Below are positions 43,179 to 52,760 of a DNA stretch of 64,000 nucleotides, one piece after another. How positions within the stretch are numbered: the stretch's first letter is position 1; each line of letters opens with the position of its first letter. The notes beneath the pieces were generated by a model. The model did no database searches, was not told where the DNA came from, and worked only from the letters and a program-made list of their open reading frames with translations. The stretch is from Planctomycetota bacterium (GTDB lineage Bacteria; Planctomycetota; UBA1135; UBA2386): contig JAEUHR010000058.1 of NCBI GenBank assembly GCA_016794425.1, positions 62,001-126,000 on the forward strand, in the 5' to 3' direction. The position numbers and the translations under genes are program-made.

Positions 43179-44885
43179 ATGTCCCAGTTCGCGAAGAAGC
43201 TCCGGGCCATCCTCGAGAAGGCCGGCAAGGTCGACGGGCCCACCGCAGACGCACTGCTCGCCGAAGCACAGGCGAACAAGCAGTCGTTGACCGAAGTCTG
43301 CGTCAAGAAGGGCGTCGCGACCGAGCAGGAGCTGCTCGCGATGATCGCTCGTGCGGCCAACGTGCCGCCGATCGATCTGGCGAAGCTGTCGATCAACAAG
43401 GAAGTGCTGGAGTCGGTGCCCGAGGACGTGGCACGCGAGTACTGCATCTTCCCGGTCGACCGCATCGGCAACCTGATCACGGTCGCCGTCGCGAACCCGT
43501 TCGACGTGCTGAAGCTCGACGACATCCGCATCATCACGGGTTGTCAGCTGCGCATCGTCGTCAGCACTTCCGAGGAGATCGAGAAGATCCGCGGCAAGGG
43601 CTACCAGCGCGAGACCGAGAGCGTCGACGGCATCCTCGGCTCGTTCGACGACGCCGACGTCGAGCTGAAGGAGACCGAGGTCGAGGACGACAACGCCGAC
43701 CTGTCGGCGATCAGCGACGAGGATTCGCCGATCGTCAAGCTGGTCAACAAGATCATCCTCGACGGCTGCAACACCGGCGCGAGCGACATCCACATCGAGC
43801 CGTTCGAGAAGAAGGTGATCATCCGCTACCGCAAGGACGGATGCCTGTTCGAGGCCATGCAGCTGCCCAAGCGCATGCAGAACAACATCACCTCGCGCAT
43901 CAAGATCATGTCCAAGCTGGACATCGCCGAGAAGCGCAAGCCGCAGGACGGCAAGTTCCAGATGAAGATCGGCCACAAGGCGGTCGACTTCCGCGTGTCG
44001 ATCCTGCCGGTGGTGTGGGGCGAGAAGACCGTCTTCCGCATCCTCGACTCCAGCAACCTCGCGCTCGACATCAAGGCGCTCGGCTTCGAGGAGCGCTGCA
44101 TGGAGGACTTCCTGTGGGCCTGTGCGCAGCCCTACGGAATGATCCTCGTCACCGGTCCGACGGGTTCGGGCAAGTCGACGACGCTCTATTCGGCGGTCAA
44201 GCACATCGCCGCCCCGGACATCAACCTGGTCACGGTCGAGGACCCGGTCGAATACCAGCTCGAGGGCATCAACCAGGTGCCGGTCAACCCGAAGGCGGGT
44301 CTGACGTTCTCGGGCGCGCTGCGGTCGATCCTGCGTCAGGACCCCGACGTCGTGCTGCTCGGCGAGATCCGCGACCAGGAGACGCTCGAGATCGCGGTCA
44401 AGGCCGCGTTGACCGGCCACCAGGTGCTGAGCACGCTGCACACGAACGACGCGCCGTCGACGATCACGCGCATGGTCGACATGGGGCTCGACGCGTTCAT
44501 GGTCGCCAGCTCGACGCTGCTGATCTGCGCGCAGCGCCTGGGTCGCAAGCTGTGCTCGAACTGCAAGAAGCGCGTCGACATGTCGAAGGACGCGCTGCTG
44601 CGGCTCGGCTACCTCGAACAGGACCTGCAGCAGGAGGCCGAGTTCTACGAGCCGGTCGGCTGTCCGCGCTGCAACGGTGGCTACAAGGGCCGCTTCGCGC
44701 TGCTCGAGACGATGCGCATGACGGAGCCGATCAAGCGGCTCGTCGTCGATCGCGCCCACATCTCCGACGTCAAGAAGCAGGCGTTGGCAGAGGGCATGTT
44801 GACGCTGCGGCGTGTGGGCTTGCTGAACGCGATGCGTGGCAAGACCAGCCTGCAGGAGATCGAGACCTCGACGATGGCCGACTAG
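43179..44885 (+). CDS. pilB: Pilus assembly / secretion ATPase (PilB/GspE family)
   Basis: 568 residues; extension ATPase of type IV pili or type II secretion. N-terminal MshEN-like domain (about 1-150), Walker A GPTGSGKST starting at G326, VTVEDPVEYQ, Walker B PDVVLLGEIRD, His box GHQVLSTLHTND, and a zinc-binding CSNC...CPRC cluster near residues 463-500. Adjacent pilT and the downstream pilin favour a pilus role, but GspE cannot be excluded. Confidence 0.95.
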   Translation: MSQFAKKLRAILEKAGKVDGPTADALLAEAQANKQSLTEVCVKKGVATEQELLAMIARAANVPPIDLAKLSINKEVLESVPEDVAREYCIFPVDRIGNLITVAVANPFDVLKLDDIRIITGCQLRIVVSTSEEIEKIRGKGYQRETESVDGILGSFDDADVELKETEVEDDNADLSAISDEDSPIVKLVNKIILDGCNTGASDIHIEPFEKKVIIRYRKDGCLFEAMQLPKRMQNNITSRIKIMSKLDIAEKRKPQDGKFQMKIGHKAVDFRVSILPVVWGEKTVFRILDSSNLALDIKALGFEERCMEDFLWACAQPYGMILVTGPTGSGKSTTLYSAVKHIAAPDINLVTVEDPVEYQLEGINQVPVNPKAGLTFSGALRSILRQDPDVVLLGEIRDQETLEIAVKAALTGHQVLSTLHTNDAPSTITRMVDMGLDAFMVASSTLLICAQRLGRKLCSNCKKRVDMSKDALLRLGYLEQDLQQEAEFYEPVGCPRCNGGYKGRFALLETMRMTEPIKRLVVDRAHISDVKKQALAEGMLTLRRVGLLNAMRGKTSLQEIETSTMAD

Positions 44886-44913
44886 ACCCGCGTACTCGGG
44901 AATTCAGGGGATC

Positions 44914-46170
44914 ATGGCAACGAAGTTCAAGTTCGAGGCGAAGGACATCAGCGGCAAGGTGGTCAAGGGCGCCGTCACCGCCGATTCTCAGGCCGACGTC
45001 GTCGCCGACCTGCGGCGGCGCAATCTGACGCCGGTCGACATCAGCAAGGCCGGCGGTCTGCTCGGTTTCTTCGGCGGCGGTGGTGGCGGTGGCGCCGGCG
45101 GCAAGCGCCGCGGCACGGCCAAGCGCGCCTCGGCCAAGAAGGGCGAGCTCGAGGTCTTCACGCGGCAGCTGTCGACGATGCTCAGCGCGGGCATCCCGAT
45201 GCTCGAAGCGCTGGAGATCCTCGCCGACCAGGCCGAGTCGCCGGGCTTCCATTTCTGCCTGAACAAGGTCGTCGAGGACATCCGGTCCGGCTCCGACCTC
45301 AGCAAGGCGATGGAGCCGCACAAGAAGGTCTTCTCGCACATCTACGTCAGCATGATCCGCGCCGGTGAAGTGTCCGGCCAGATCGACATCATCCTGACGC
45401 GCCTCGCGGAGTACCTGGAGGCGAGCGCGCACCTGCGCAGCGAGATCAAGTCGGCGATGACCTACCCGGTGATCTCGCTCGTGCTGGTCATCGGCATCGC
45501 GAGCTTCCTGATGATCGGCATCGTGCCGTCGTTCAAGCCGGTGTTCGAGTCGCTCGAAGTCGAGCTGCCGGGACTGACGGTGTTCATCATGGACATCGCG
45601 TTCTTCATGCGCGACTTCTGGTACGTGATCTTCGGCGGCATGGCCGGAGCCTTCGTCGGCCTGAAGTTCCTGTGCAAGACGCCGAAGGGCGCCTACGCGA
45701 AGGACTCGATCGTGCTGCGCCTGCCGGTGTTCGGCGTGCTGTTCAAGAAGGTCGCGCTGTCGCGGTTCGCGCGCACGTTCGCGACGCTGGTCAAGAGCGG
45801 TGTGCCGATCCTCGGCGCGATGGAGATCGTGTCCGACACGGCCGGCAATCTCGTGATCTCGCGCATCGTCGACCGCGCCAAGGACAGCGTGCGCAACGGC
45901 GAGAGCCTCAGCGAGCCGTTCACGAAGTCGACCGTGTTCCCGCCGATGGTCGTCAAGATGATGGCGATCGGCGAACGGTCCGGCGCGCTCGACGCGCTGC
46001 TCGAGAAGATCGCCGAGTTCTACGACCAGCAGGTCGAGGCCGAGGTCAAGGGCCTCACGTCGATGATCGAGCCGATCATGATCGCGATCATGGGCGTGAT
46101 CGTCGGCGGCATCGTGCTCGCGGTGTTCCTGCCGATCTTCAAGCTGCAGGAGAAGCTGTCGGGCGGCTAG
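44914..46170 (+). CDS. pilC: Pilus/secretion inner-membrane platform protein (PilC/GspF)
   Basis: 418 residues with two GspF domains, each including FTRQLSTMLSAGIPMLEAL-like and FARTFATLVKSGVPILGAM-like starts, and three membrane segments (about 190-215, 235-255, 385-410). The N-terminal ~45 residues carry the PilC cap (FKFEAKDISGKVVKG), followed by an unusual Gly/Lys-rich linker. The ATG at 44914 has AGGGG 4-8 bp upstream. Co-directional with the two ATPases. Confidence 0.95.
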   Translation: MATKFKFEAKDISGKVVKGAVTADSQADVVADLRRRNLTPVDISKAGGLLGFFGGGGGGGAGGKRRGTAKRASAKKGELEVFTRQLSTMLSAGIPMLEALEILADQAESPGFHFCLNKVVEDIRSGSDLSKAMEPHKKVFSHIYVSMIRAGEVSGQIDIILTRLAEYLEASAHLRSEIKSAMTYPVISLVLVIGIASFLMIGIVPSFKPVFESLEVELPGLTVFIMDIAFFMRDFWYVIFGGMAGAFVGLKFLCKTPKGAYAKDSIVLRLPVFGVLFKKVALSRFARTFATLVKSGVPILGAMEIVSDTAGNLVISRIVDRAKDSVRNGESLSEPFTKSTVFPPMVVKMMAIGERSGALDALLEKIAEFYDQQVEAEVKGLTSMIEPIMIAIMGVIVGGIVLAVFLPIFKLQEKLSGG

Positions 46171-46195
46171 GCCGCACGACCGCGAGGGAGACACG

Positions 46196-47074
46196 ATGAA
46201 CGAACTGCAGAAACGATCGCTGCTCTACGGCATCGGCTCGATGGTGCTCGGCGGCCTCGGCATCGCCTGGGGTGTCGGCCGGGCCTCGGCCGACGTGATG
46301 ACGCTGCTCAGCTCGGCCGACGTGCAGCTGCGGCTGGCCTACGGCATCCCGGCCAAGGACCAGCAGGGTCGCCCGCTCGACGCGCGCGAGAAGATGATCA
46401 CCGAGGCCGAGGACTACCTGGCGCAGGTCGAGCGCGTGCAGCCCGGCATGGCGGTCACGGCCGAGTTCCAGGGCTTCGCGGCGATGCTGCGCGGCCGCTG
46501 GCAGGACGCCGCCACGGCCTACCGCCGCGCGCGGGGCTGCGGCGACTGCGGTGCCGAGCAGCGCGACATCCTGCTGTTCAACGAGGCGCGCATGCTGGCC
46601 CAGGCCGGCAGCCGTGAGCAGGCGGTGGCGCTGTTCGAGCAGAACGCGGCGGCGCTGGACACGCGGTTCGGCCACCAGCGGTCGATCGAACAGGCCGCCG
46701 TGCTGCGCGAACTGGGCCGCCGCACCGACGCCGAGCGCCTGCTCGACGCCGTGATGCGCGATGGTGCCGCGGCGCCGATGGCATCGCTGCAAGCGGGCCA
46801 GCAGTACGAGCGGCTCGGCCATCCGGCCAAGGCCGAGGCGATGTTCACGCGGGCGGCGGCGGGGGTCCCGATCGCGGACTACCACCTCGCACGCCTCAAG
46901 TTGCAGCTGGGCGAGGTCGATACGAGCCTCCAGTTGCTGGAGCGTGCAGCCCAGGCTCTGCCTGCCGAGGTGAGGCGTCGCATCCGCGAGGATGCCGAGG
47001 CCTGGCAGGCAGTCGCCGGGGAGGCGCGCTTCCGAGAACTCTGTGCCACGCCGCCGGCGACTCCGGGTCGCTGA
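46196..47074 (+). CDS. Membrane-anchored TPR-like protein in pilus cluster
   Basis: 292 residues. N-terminal membrane segment (about 9-30, LLYGIGSMVLGGLGIAWGVG), then helical repeats resembling TPRs (WQDAATAYRRARG, AVALFEQNAAALDT, LGHPAKAEAMFTRAAAG, SLQLLERAAQAL). It sits 25 bp after pilC and 77 bp before the pilin, so it is probably a pilus-assembly accessory like PilF, though it is not a recognisable lipoprotein. GGGAGA precedes the ATG. Confidence 0.75.
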   Translation: MNELQKRSLLYGIGSMVLGGLGIAWGVGRASADVMTLLSSADVQLRLAYGIPAKDQQGRPLDAREKMITEAEDYLAQVERVQPGMAVTAEFQGFAAMLRGRWQDAATAYRRARGCGDCGAEQRDILLFNEARMLAQAGSREQAVALFEQNAAALDTRFGHQRSIEQAAVLRELGRRTDAERLLDAVMRDGAAAPMASLQAGQQYERLGHPAKAEAMFTRAAAGVPIADYHLARLKLQLGEVDTSLQLLERAAQALPAEVRRRIREDAEAWQAVAGEARFRELCATPPATPGR

Positions 47075-47151
47075 CGTCAGGGCGCAGCCATCAGAAGGGG
47101 AACGGCGACCACGTCGGTCGTCTCACAAGCAAGGTTGTCAGGGAGAAACCA

Positions 47152-47841
47152 ATGTCCAAGCGGGAACAGGGCTTCACACTCATCGAGCTGATGATCGTCG
47201 TTGCGATCATCGCCATCATCGCGTCCATCGCGATCCCAAACCTCCTCAGCGCGCGCCTGAACGCCAACGAATCGGCGGCCATCGCGACGCTGAAGAACAT
47301 CTCGTCGGCGCAGTCGCAGTGCCAGGCGTCGGGTGTCATCGACGTCAACGGCAACGGCGCCGGTGAATACGGCTTCTTCGGCGAGCTGTCGGGCCGCGTC
47401 GCGGTCCGCAACGGCACGCAGACGATCAGCCCGCCGGTCCTGTCGACGGCGTTCGGCAACGTCGCCGCGGCGCGCGTGTCCCGCTCGGGCTACGTGTTCC
47501 AGATGTTCCTGCCGGACACGGCCGCGCAGGGCATCGAGGAAGACGCGACCGGTGGCGACACCGACAACGGCCAGGGCGTCGATGCCGGCCAGTCGGAGAC
47601 GCTGTGGTGCTGCTACGCCTGGCCGCAGGTGTTCGGCAACAGCGGCAAGCGCACGTTCTTCGTCAACCAGAGCGGTGACGTGCTGGCCACGAACTCGGCT
47701 GTGAACCAGTACAGCGAAGCGACGGCCACGCGCCCGATCTTCAGCGCCGCGTTCCTCGGCACCGGCACGATCGCGATGAGCGCTCGCGTCGCCGCGAACA
47801 CGCTGGCGTCGGACGGCGACCGCTACACGGTCGTCAACTGA
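47152..47841 (+). CDS. Type IV pilin / pseudopilin
   Basis: 229 residues. Class III leader MSKREQG cut before FTLIE (E at +5), followed by a 20-residue hydrophobic helix (LIELMIVVAIIAIIASIAIP) that forms the filament core. The mature domain includes N-terminal SARLNANESAAIATLKNISSAQ, which is typical of bacterial type IV pilins. Two adjacent Cys (LWCCYAW) and one earlier Cys could form a disulfide. The last gene of the pilus run; a strong terminator follows. Confidence 0.95.
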   Translation: MSKREQGFTLIELMIVVAIIAIIASIAIPNLLSARLNANESAAIATLKNISSAQSQCQASGVIDVNGNGAGEYGFFGELSGRVAVRNGTQTISPPVLSTAFGNVAAARVSRSGYVFQMFLPDTAAQGIEEDATGGDTDNGQGVDAGQSETLWCCYAWPQVFGNSGKRTFFVNQSGDVLATNSAVNQYSEATATRPIFSAAFLGTGTIAMSARVAANTLASDGDRYTVVN

Positions 47842-47888
47842 TCGTCGCCTGAAGGGCACTGCGCGGCTCCGGCCGCGCGGTTGCCGGC

Positions 47889-47931
47889 GCCGCCCGCTCC
47901 CGTGTTCGCACGGGGGCGGGCGGCGTCGTTT
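47889..47931 (+). terminator. Strong terminator after the pilin gene
   Basis: A 16-bp stem (GCCGCCCGCTCCCGTG, last pairs closed around a TTCG tetraloop, one G-T wobble) followed by GTCGTTT, 48 bp after the pilin stop. Confidence 0.85.
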
Positions 47932-47970
47932 CCGGGCTCAGGCTGCGGCGCCGGCGTGCCGATACCGCCC

Positions 47971-49014
47971 ATGATGTCGGCCGATCTGCAGCAAGGCACC
48001 GCCGCCCCGGTGCGGGAGCGGTTGTTCGATCTGATGGCGACCGGGGAGCTGCCGGGACGGCGTGCGACGCCGCCGCGGTCCGAGCCGGTGGCGACGGCGC
48101 CGCCGGTGGTCGCGCCGCGGCCGGTCACGCTCCGCGTGCAGCGGCTGTCGGTGGTCGTGCCGGCGCGCAACGAAGCCGCCAACCTGACCGCGCTGCTCGA
48201 CGAACTGGACCACGTGCTGGCGGCGGCGGCGCTGCCGTTCCACGAGGTGATCGTCGTCGACGACGGTTCGACCGACACCACGCCGGCGATCGCGGCCGAG
48301 CACGGCGCGCACGTCGTGTCGCACGCCGAGAGCCTCGGCAACGGCGCTGCGGTCAAGCGCGGCATCCGCGAGGCGCGCGGCGACTGGATCCTGCTGCTGG
48401 ACGGCGACGGCCAGCATCCGCCGGCCGCGCTGGCCGGCATGCTCGAGCTGGCCGAACGCTACGACATGGTGGTCGGCTCGCGCGGCGGCCGCGGCGGCAG
48501 CACGCACCGCAACCTCGCCAACCGGATCTACAGCCGGTTCGCCAGCTATGTGTCGGGCCGCCACATCCCCGACCTGACGTCGGGCTTCCGGCTCGTGCGC
48601 GCCGACGTCGCCAAGGACCTGGTCTGGCTGCTGCCGAACACGTTCAGCTACCCGACGACGATCACGATGTCGATGCTGCGCGGCGGCTGGTCGGTCGCGT
48701 TCCTGCCGTTCGCGGTCCGCACGCGGCTCGGCAAGAGCCACATCCGGCTGCTGGCCGACGGCAGCCGCTTCTTCCTGATCATCCTGCGCATCGCGACGAT
48801 GTTCGCGCCGCTGCGCGTGTTCCTGCCGGTGTCGGTGTTGACCGCGTGCCTGGGGCTCGCGTGGTACGTCTACACGCTGGTCACCGAAGGCCGGTTCACC
48901 AACATGGCCGTGCTGCTGTTCAGCCAGGCCGGGTTGCTGTTCGCGCTCGGTCTGATCGCGGAGCAGATCGCGGCGCTGCGCTTCCAGGGCCTCGCACGCG
49001 ACCACGGCCGGTGA
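47971..49014 (+). CDS. Family 2 glycosyltransferase (dolichol-P-mannose synthase-like)
   Basis: 347 residues. GT-A fold with VVVPARNEAANL, VVDDGSTDTTP and the DxD-type LLDGDGQHPP; C-terminal part has two predicted membrane segments (about 285-310, 320-340). It likely transfers a sugar from a nucleotide donor to a polyprenyl phosphate. The ATG at 47971 (or 47974) is preferred to an upstream frame that overlaps the terminator stem. The stop overlaps the next start (GTGA), so it is an operon of three genes. Confidence 0.9.
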   Translation: MMSADLQQGTAAPVRERLFDLMATGELPGRRATPPRSEPVATAPPVVAPRPVTLRVQRLSVVVPARNEAANLTALLDELDHVLAAAALPFHEVIVVDDGSTDTTPAIAAEHGAHVVSHAESLGNGAAVKRGIREARGDWILLLDGDGQHPPAALAGMLELAERYDMVVGSRGGRGGSTHRNLANRIYSRFASYVSGRHIPDLTSGFRLVRADVAKDLVWLLPNTFSYPTTITMSMLRGGWSVAFLPFAVRTRLGKSHIRLLADGSRFFLIILRIATMFAPLRVFLPVSVLTACLGLAWYVYTLVTEGRFTNMAVLLFSQAGLLFALGLIAEQIAALRFQGLARDHGR

Positions 49015-50156
49015 ACACGTCGGCCGACCACGTGCTGTTCGCCGGCGCCTGGGACGACGGGCCCGGCTACCCGCGGGCGCGTTCGCTGCGGCAGGGACTC
49101 GAGGCCGCCGGCCTGCAGGTGCGCGAGTGCCGCGAGCCCGGTCTCGGCCGCGGCAAGCAGGCGCTACTGCGCGCGCCGTGGCGGCTGCCGGCCTGCTGGT
49201 GGCGCCAGCAGCGGCAGCACCGGCGCCTGCAGCAGAGGCTCGGCGCCGCGGTCGCCGAGCAGCGGCCGCGCTGCATCGTCGTGCCGTATCCGGGCCACGC
49301 GGTGGTCCAGGGGCTGCGCGCCGCGACCGACGTGCCGATCGTGCTCGACCTGTTCTTGTCGGCCTACGACACGGTGGTCGAGGACCGCGAACTGGTGCGT
49401 CCCGGCTCGCTGCTGGCCGCGTGGCTGCAGCGGCTCGACGCGCGCGCCTGTGCGGCGGCGGACCTCGTGCTGCTCGACACGCCGGCGAACGCCGCCTACG
49501 TCGCGGCACTGACCGGGCTGCCGGCCGAACGCTTCGCCTGGCTGCCGGTCGGCGACCCCGACGCCGAGGCCACGGTCACGCCGCCGGCGCCATCGCGCGA
49601 CGGGCGGCTGCGGCTCCTGTTCTTCGGCACCGGCGTGCCGCTGCATGGGCTGGCGGTGCTGATCGAAGCGGTCGCGTGGGTGCCAGCCGTGGAGCTGACG
49701 CTGGTCGGCGGCACGCCGCCCGACCGCGCGCGCGCGGTGGAGTTGCTCGGCGACCGGCTGCGGCTCGAACCGGAGTTCGTCGACCGCGCGCGGCTGCAGC
49801 AGCTGCTGCACGACGCGCAGCTGGTGGCGGGGGTGTTCGGCGGCAGCGGCAAGGCGCAGCGCGTGGTGCCGTTCAAGGTCGTGCACGCGCTGGCGGCCGG
49901 CCGGCCGGTCGTGACCGCCGACACGCCGGCGCTGGCCGGCTGGCTCGACGGCTGCGGCGCGGTTGCCACGGTGCCGGCGGCCGATGCGGCCGCGCTGGCG
50001 GCGGCGCTGCGCGCGCTGGCCGCGGCGCCCGACTCGCTGGCGGCGGCCGCCGCTGCGGCGCGGCCGGCGTTCGACCGCCACTTCGCGGTGCCGTGTCTGG
50101 CGCGGCGCTGGCGCGAACTGCTGGCGCGGCTGCAGCCGGCGGCGGAGGCCGCATGA
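49011..50156 (+). CDS. Glycosyltransferase, GT4-like
   Basis: 381 residues. N-terminal Rossmann-like half with PYPGHAVV and DLFLSAYDTVV; C-terminal half with RLLFFGTGVPLHGL, ELTLVGG and the donor-binding VPFKVVHALAAGRPVV in place of the usual E-x7-E. Starts with a GTG overlapping the upstream stop by 4 bp and ends with a 4-bp overlap with the next gene. Acceptor unknown. Confidence 0.82.
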   Translation: MNTSADHVLFAGAWDDGPGYPRARSLRQGLEAAGLQVRECREPGLGRGKQALLRAPWRLPACWWRQQRQHRRLQQRLGAAVAEQRPRCIVVPYPGHAVVQGLRAATDVPIVLDLFLSAYDTVVEDRELVRPGSLLAAWLQRLDARACAAADLVLLDTPANAAYVAALTGLPAERFAWLPVGDPDAEATVTPPAPSRDGRLRLLFFGTGVPLHGLAVLIEAVAWVPAVELTLVGGTPPDRARAVELLGDRLRLEPEFVDRARLQQLLHDAQLVAGVFGGSGKAQRVVPFKVVHALAAGRPVVTADTPALAGWLDGCGAVATVPAADAAALAAALRALAAAPDSLAAAAAAARPAFDRHFAVPCLARRWRELLARLQPAAEAA

Positions 50157-51979
50157 CGCGCGCAGTGGTCGGTCGCCTGGGCGCGGTCGTGTTCGCGCTG
50201 GCGTGGCTCGCGTACGGCGCTGCACTGGCCGGCGACTTCGTGTTCGACGACATCCACTCGGTCGCGGCCAACCCGGCGCTGCACGACCTCGGCAACTGCA
50301 GCCGGCTGCTGCTGGATCCGTCGGCGTTCAGCGCCACCGACCAGCGCATGTACCGGCCGGTGCTGCTGGTCAGCTTCGCGCTGAACTTCGCGGTCGCCGC
50401 CGCGCCGTGGGCACTGAAGGCCGGCAACGTGCTGCTGCACGCGTCGGTCGCGTGGCTGTTGTGGAGCTGGCTGCGGTGTTGGCGGCTGCCGGTGCGGCCG
50501 GCGTTCGTGGTCGCGTCGCTGTTCGCGGTGCACCCGCTCGCGTCGGAGGCGGTCAACCTGGTGTCGGCGCGCAGCGAACTGTTGCTCGCGTTCGGCGTGC
50601 TGCTGGCGCTGCGGGCGCAGCGGGCCTGGCAGGCCGGGGCCCCCGCGGCGCCGGCGCTGCTCGCGGTGCTGGTCGGCACCACGATCGCCTGCGGCAGCAA
50701 GGAGACCGGCGTCGTGCTGCCGGCGCTGCTGGCCGCGCAGGAACTCGCCTGCTGGCGGCAGCGCGGTGGAACGCTGCCGTGGCGCCGCACGCTCGCGGTC
50801 GTGCTGCCGGTCGCGGTGCTGGTGCTCGGCTACCTCGCACTGCGCCGCGGGCTGCTCGGCCAGGCCACCGTCGATCTGCTCGCGCGCGGCAGCGGCGACC
50901 CGACGTCGGGGCACGGTCGCGCGCTCCCGGTGCAGCTCGCGACGATGGGCACGCTGCTGCCGCAGGCGCTGCTGCAGGTGGTGGCGCCCTGGCAGCTGTC
51001 GCTGGACCCGCCGGTGACGTTCCGGCGCTTCGCCGACCCGTTCGTGCTGGTCGGCTGGGCCAGCGTGCTCGGCCTCAGCGTCGCCGCGGCCTGGCCCGGC
51101 CGCCGTGCGTGGGCGCGCCGCATCGGCCTCGCGCTCGCGTGGCTGGTGGCGCTGCCGTGGATCGTCGTGCCGCTGAACGCGCCGTTGGCCGAACACCGGC
51201 TCTACGGGCCGATGCTCGGCCTCGCGCTGCTGGCCGCCTGCGTGCTGCCGCGGCTGCGCGGCCGCCGCTGGCAGGTGGTCTTCGCCGTGCTGCTGTCGCT
51301 CGGGGTCACCGGCTCGGTGCGGCGGTCGCTCGACTACCGCAGCGAGGTCACCCTGTGGCGGGCCGAACTGGCGCAGCAGCCGCAGTCGTTCGCGGCCTGG
51401 TGGGGGCTCGGCGCCGCGCACCTGCGCACCGGCGACGCCGCGGCGGCGATCGAGCCGCTGGCCACCGCGCACCTGCTGCGGCCGTTGCACCTGCCGGCGC
51501 TGCGCCACTACGCCGAGGCGCTGGTGACGCTGCCGGACGCGGCCTGCCAGCCGTTCCGTTCGCTGGCGGTCACCGCCGAGCTGCAACGGCGCGAACCCGA
51601 CGATCCGTGGGCGCGCACGCTGGTCGCGCAGGCGCACTTGCAGGCCGGCGCCGTGACCGGCGCGGCCGAGCACTACGACGCGGCCGAGGCGGCGGCGCTG
51701 TCGTGCCTGCAGATCGCCGAGCCGAAGGGCTACGTCTATCGGCTCGCCGCCGCGGCGCGGCGCGGGCGCGGCGACCTCGCCGGTGCGCTGGCGCACCTCG
51801 ACACCGCGGTGTCGCGCGGACTCGTGTCGACGGCGCTGCAGCTCGATCGCGCCGCGGTGCTGAAGGGCCTCGGCCGCCACGCCGAAGCGCGCCGCGAACT
51901 GCTGGCCGCCCAGGCCCGCTCGCCGATGGATCCGGCCGTGCAGCGCGCGCTGCAGGACCTCGCGGCGCCGCCGCGCTGA
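50153..51979 (+). CDS. TMTC-like GT-C membrane protein with TPR C-terminus
   Basis: 608 residues. The first ~430 residues are polytopic (about ten membrane segments) with family-like motifs: an acidic FVFDDIHSV loop after TM1, RPVLLVSFALNF, NVLLHASVAWLLW, FAVHPLASEAVNLVSARSE. The last ~170 residues are TPR-like. This resembles bacterial relatives of TMTC O-mannosyltransferases, which move sugar from a lipid carrier to secreted proteins; this fits the upstream polyprenyl-sugar synthase. Sugar and acceptor proteins are not known from sequence. Confidence 0.8.
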   Translation: MTRAVVGRLGAVVFALAWLAYGAALAGDFVFDDIHSVAANPALHDLGNCSRLLLDPSAFSATDQRMYRPVLLVSFALNFAVAAAPWALKAGNVLLHASVAWLLWSWLRCWRLPVRPAFVVASLFAVHPLASEAVNLVSARSELLLAFGVLLALRAQRAWQAGAPAAPALLAVLVGTTIACGSKETGVVLPALLAAQELACWRQRGGTLPWRRTLAVVLPVAVLVLGYLALRRGLLGQATVDLLARGSGDPTSGHGRALPVQLATMGTLLPQALLQVVAPWQLSLDPPVTFRRFADPFVLVGWASVLGLSVAAAWPGRRAWARRIGLALAWLVALPWIVVPLNAPLAEHRLYGPMLGLALLAACVLPRLRGRRWQVVFAVLLSLGVTGSVRRSLDYRSEVTLWRAELAQQPQSFAAWWGLGAAHLRTGDAAAAIEPLATAHLLRPLHLPALRHYAEALVTLPDAACQPFRSLAVTAELQRREPDDPWARTLVAQAHLQAGAVTGAAEHYDAAEAAALSCLQIAEPKGYVYRLAAAARRGRGDLAGALAHLDTAVSRGLVSTALQLDRAAVLKGLGRHAEARRELLAAQARSPMDPAVQRALQDLAAPPR

Positions 51980-52729
51980 TCAGCCGAACAGCGCCACGGC
52001 GTTCGCGAACGTCTGCGCCGCCGCCGCCGCCACCGTCTCGCCGCGCGCCGTGGCCAGCGCCTGCAGGGTCTCGACGACGAACGCCGGCTCGTTGCGTTTG
52101 CCGCGCAGCCGCTGCGGCGGCAGGAACGGCGCGTCGGTCTCGACCACGATGCGCTCGGCCGGCGCCCACGCCGCGACGGCGCGCAGCGCGTCGTTCTTCG
52201 GGTAGGTCAGCGGCCCCGCGAACGACAGCGACAGCCCCAGGTCGAGCGCCTGCCGCGCCTCGTCGAGCCCGCCGGAGAAGCAGTGCATGACGCCGCGCAC
52301 GGGTGGTTCGTCGCGCAGCACCGCGAACAGCGGCGCGAAGGCAGAGCGGCAGTGGAAGACCACCGGCCGGTCCAGCTCGCGCGCCAGCGCCAGATGGCGG
52401 CGCAGCGACCGTTCCTGCTGGTCGAGCGGCGCGCGGTCGCGGAACGTGTCCATGCCGGTCTCGCCGATCGCCGCGCACGACGGATCGCGCGCCAGCGCTT
52501 CGATCGCCGGCCACTCGGCGTCGAACTTCGTCGCGTCGTTCGGGTGCAGGCCGGCACTCCAGCGCACCCCGGCGAACGGCTGCAGGTCGCGCGCGGCGCG
52601 GCTGGTCGCCGCGTCGATGCCGACCACCAGGAGCCGCGTGACGCCGGCCGCGGCGGCGCGGGCGTGTTCGTCGGCCGGCGCGACCTTGCCGTCGAGGCCC
52701 AGGTGGCAGTGCGTGTCGTAGACCTGCAT
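51980..52729 (-). CDS. tatD: TatD-family metal-dependent hydrolase (DNase)
   Basis: 249 residues, TIM-barrel hydrolase. Metal ligands are recognisable in YDTHCHL (start), IGETGMD, VFHCR, MHCFSGG and VETDAPFLPP. The start at 52729 begins MQVYDTHCHL; the frame is open farther upstream only across a 9-bp repeat (Pro-Val-Pro repeats), which is unlikely to be translated. Convergent with the GT-C gene: the two stops are adjacent. Confidence 0.95.
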   Translation of the reverse strand: MQVYDTHCHLGLDGKVAPADEHARAAAAGVTRLLVVGIDAATSRAARDLQPFAGVRWSAGLHPNDATKFDAEWPAIEALARDPSCAAIGETGMDTFRDRAPLDQQERSLRRHLALARELDRPVVFHCRSAFAPLFAVLRDEPPVRGVMHCFSGGLDEARQALDLGLSLSFAGPLTYPKNDALRAVAAWAPAERIVVETDAPFLPPQRLRGKRNEPAFVVETLQALATARGETVAAAAAQTFANAVALFG

Positions 52730-52760
52730 CGGCGCATGGTGCCGGACCGCTGCGCCGCAT

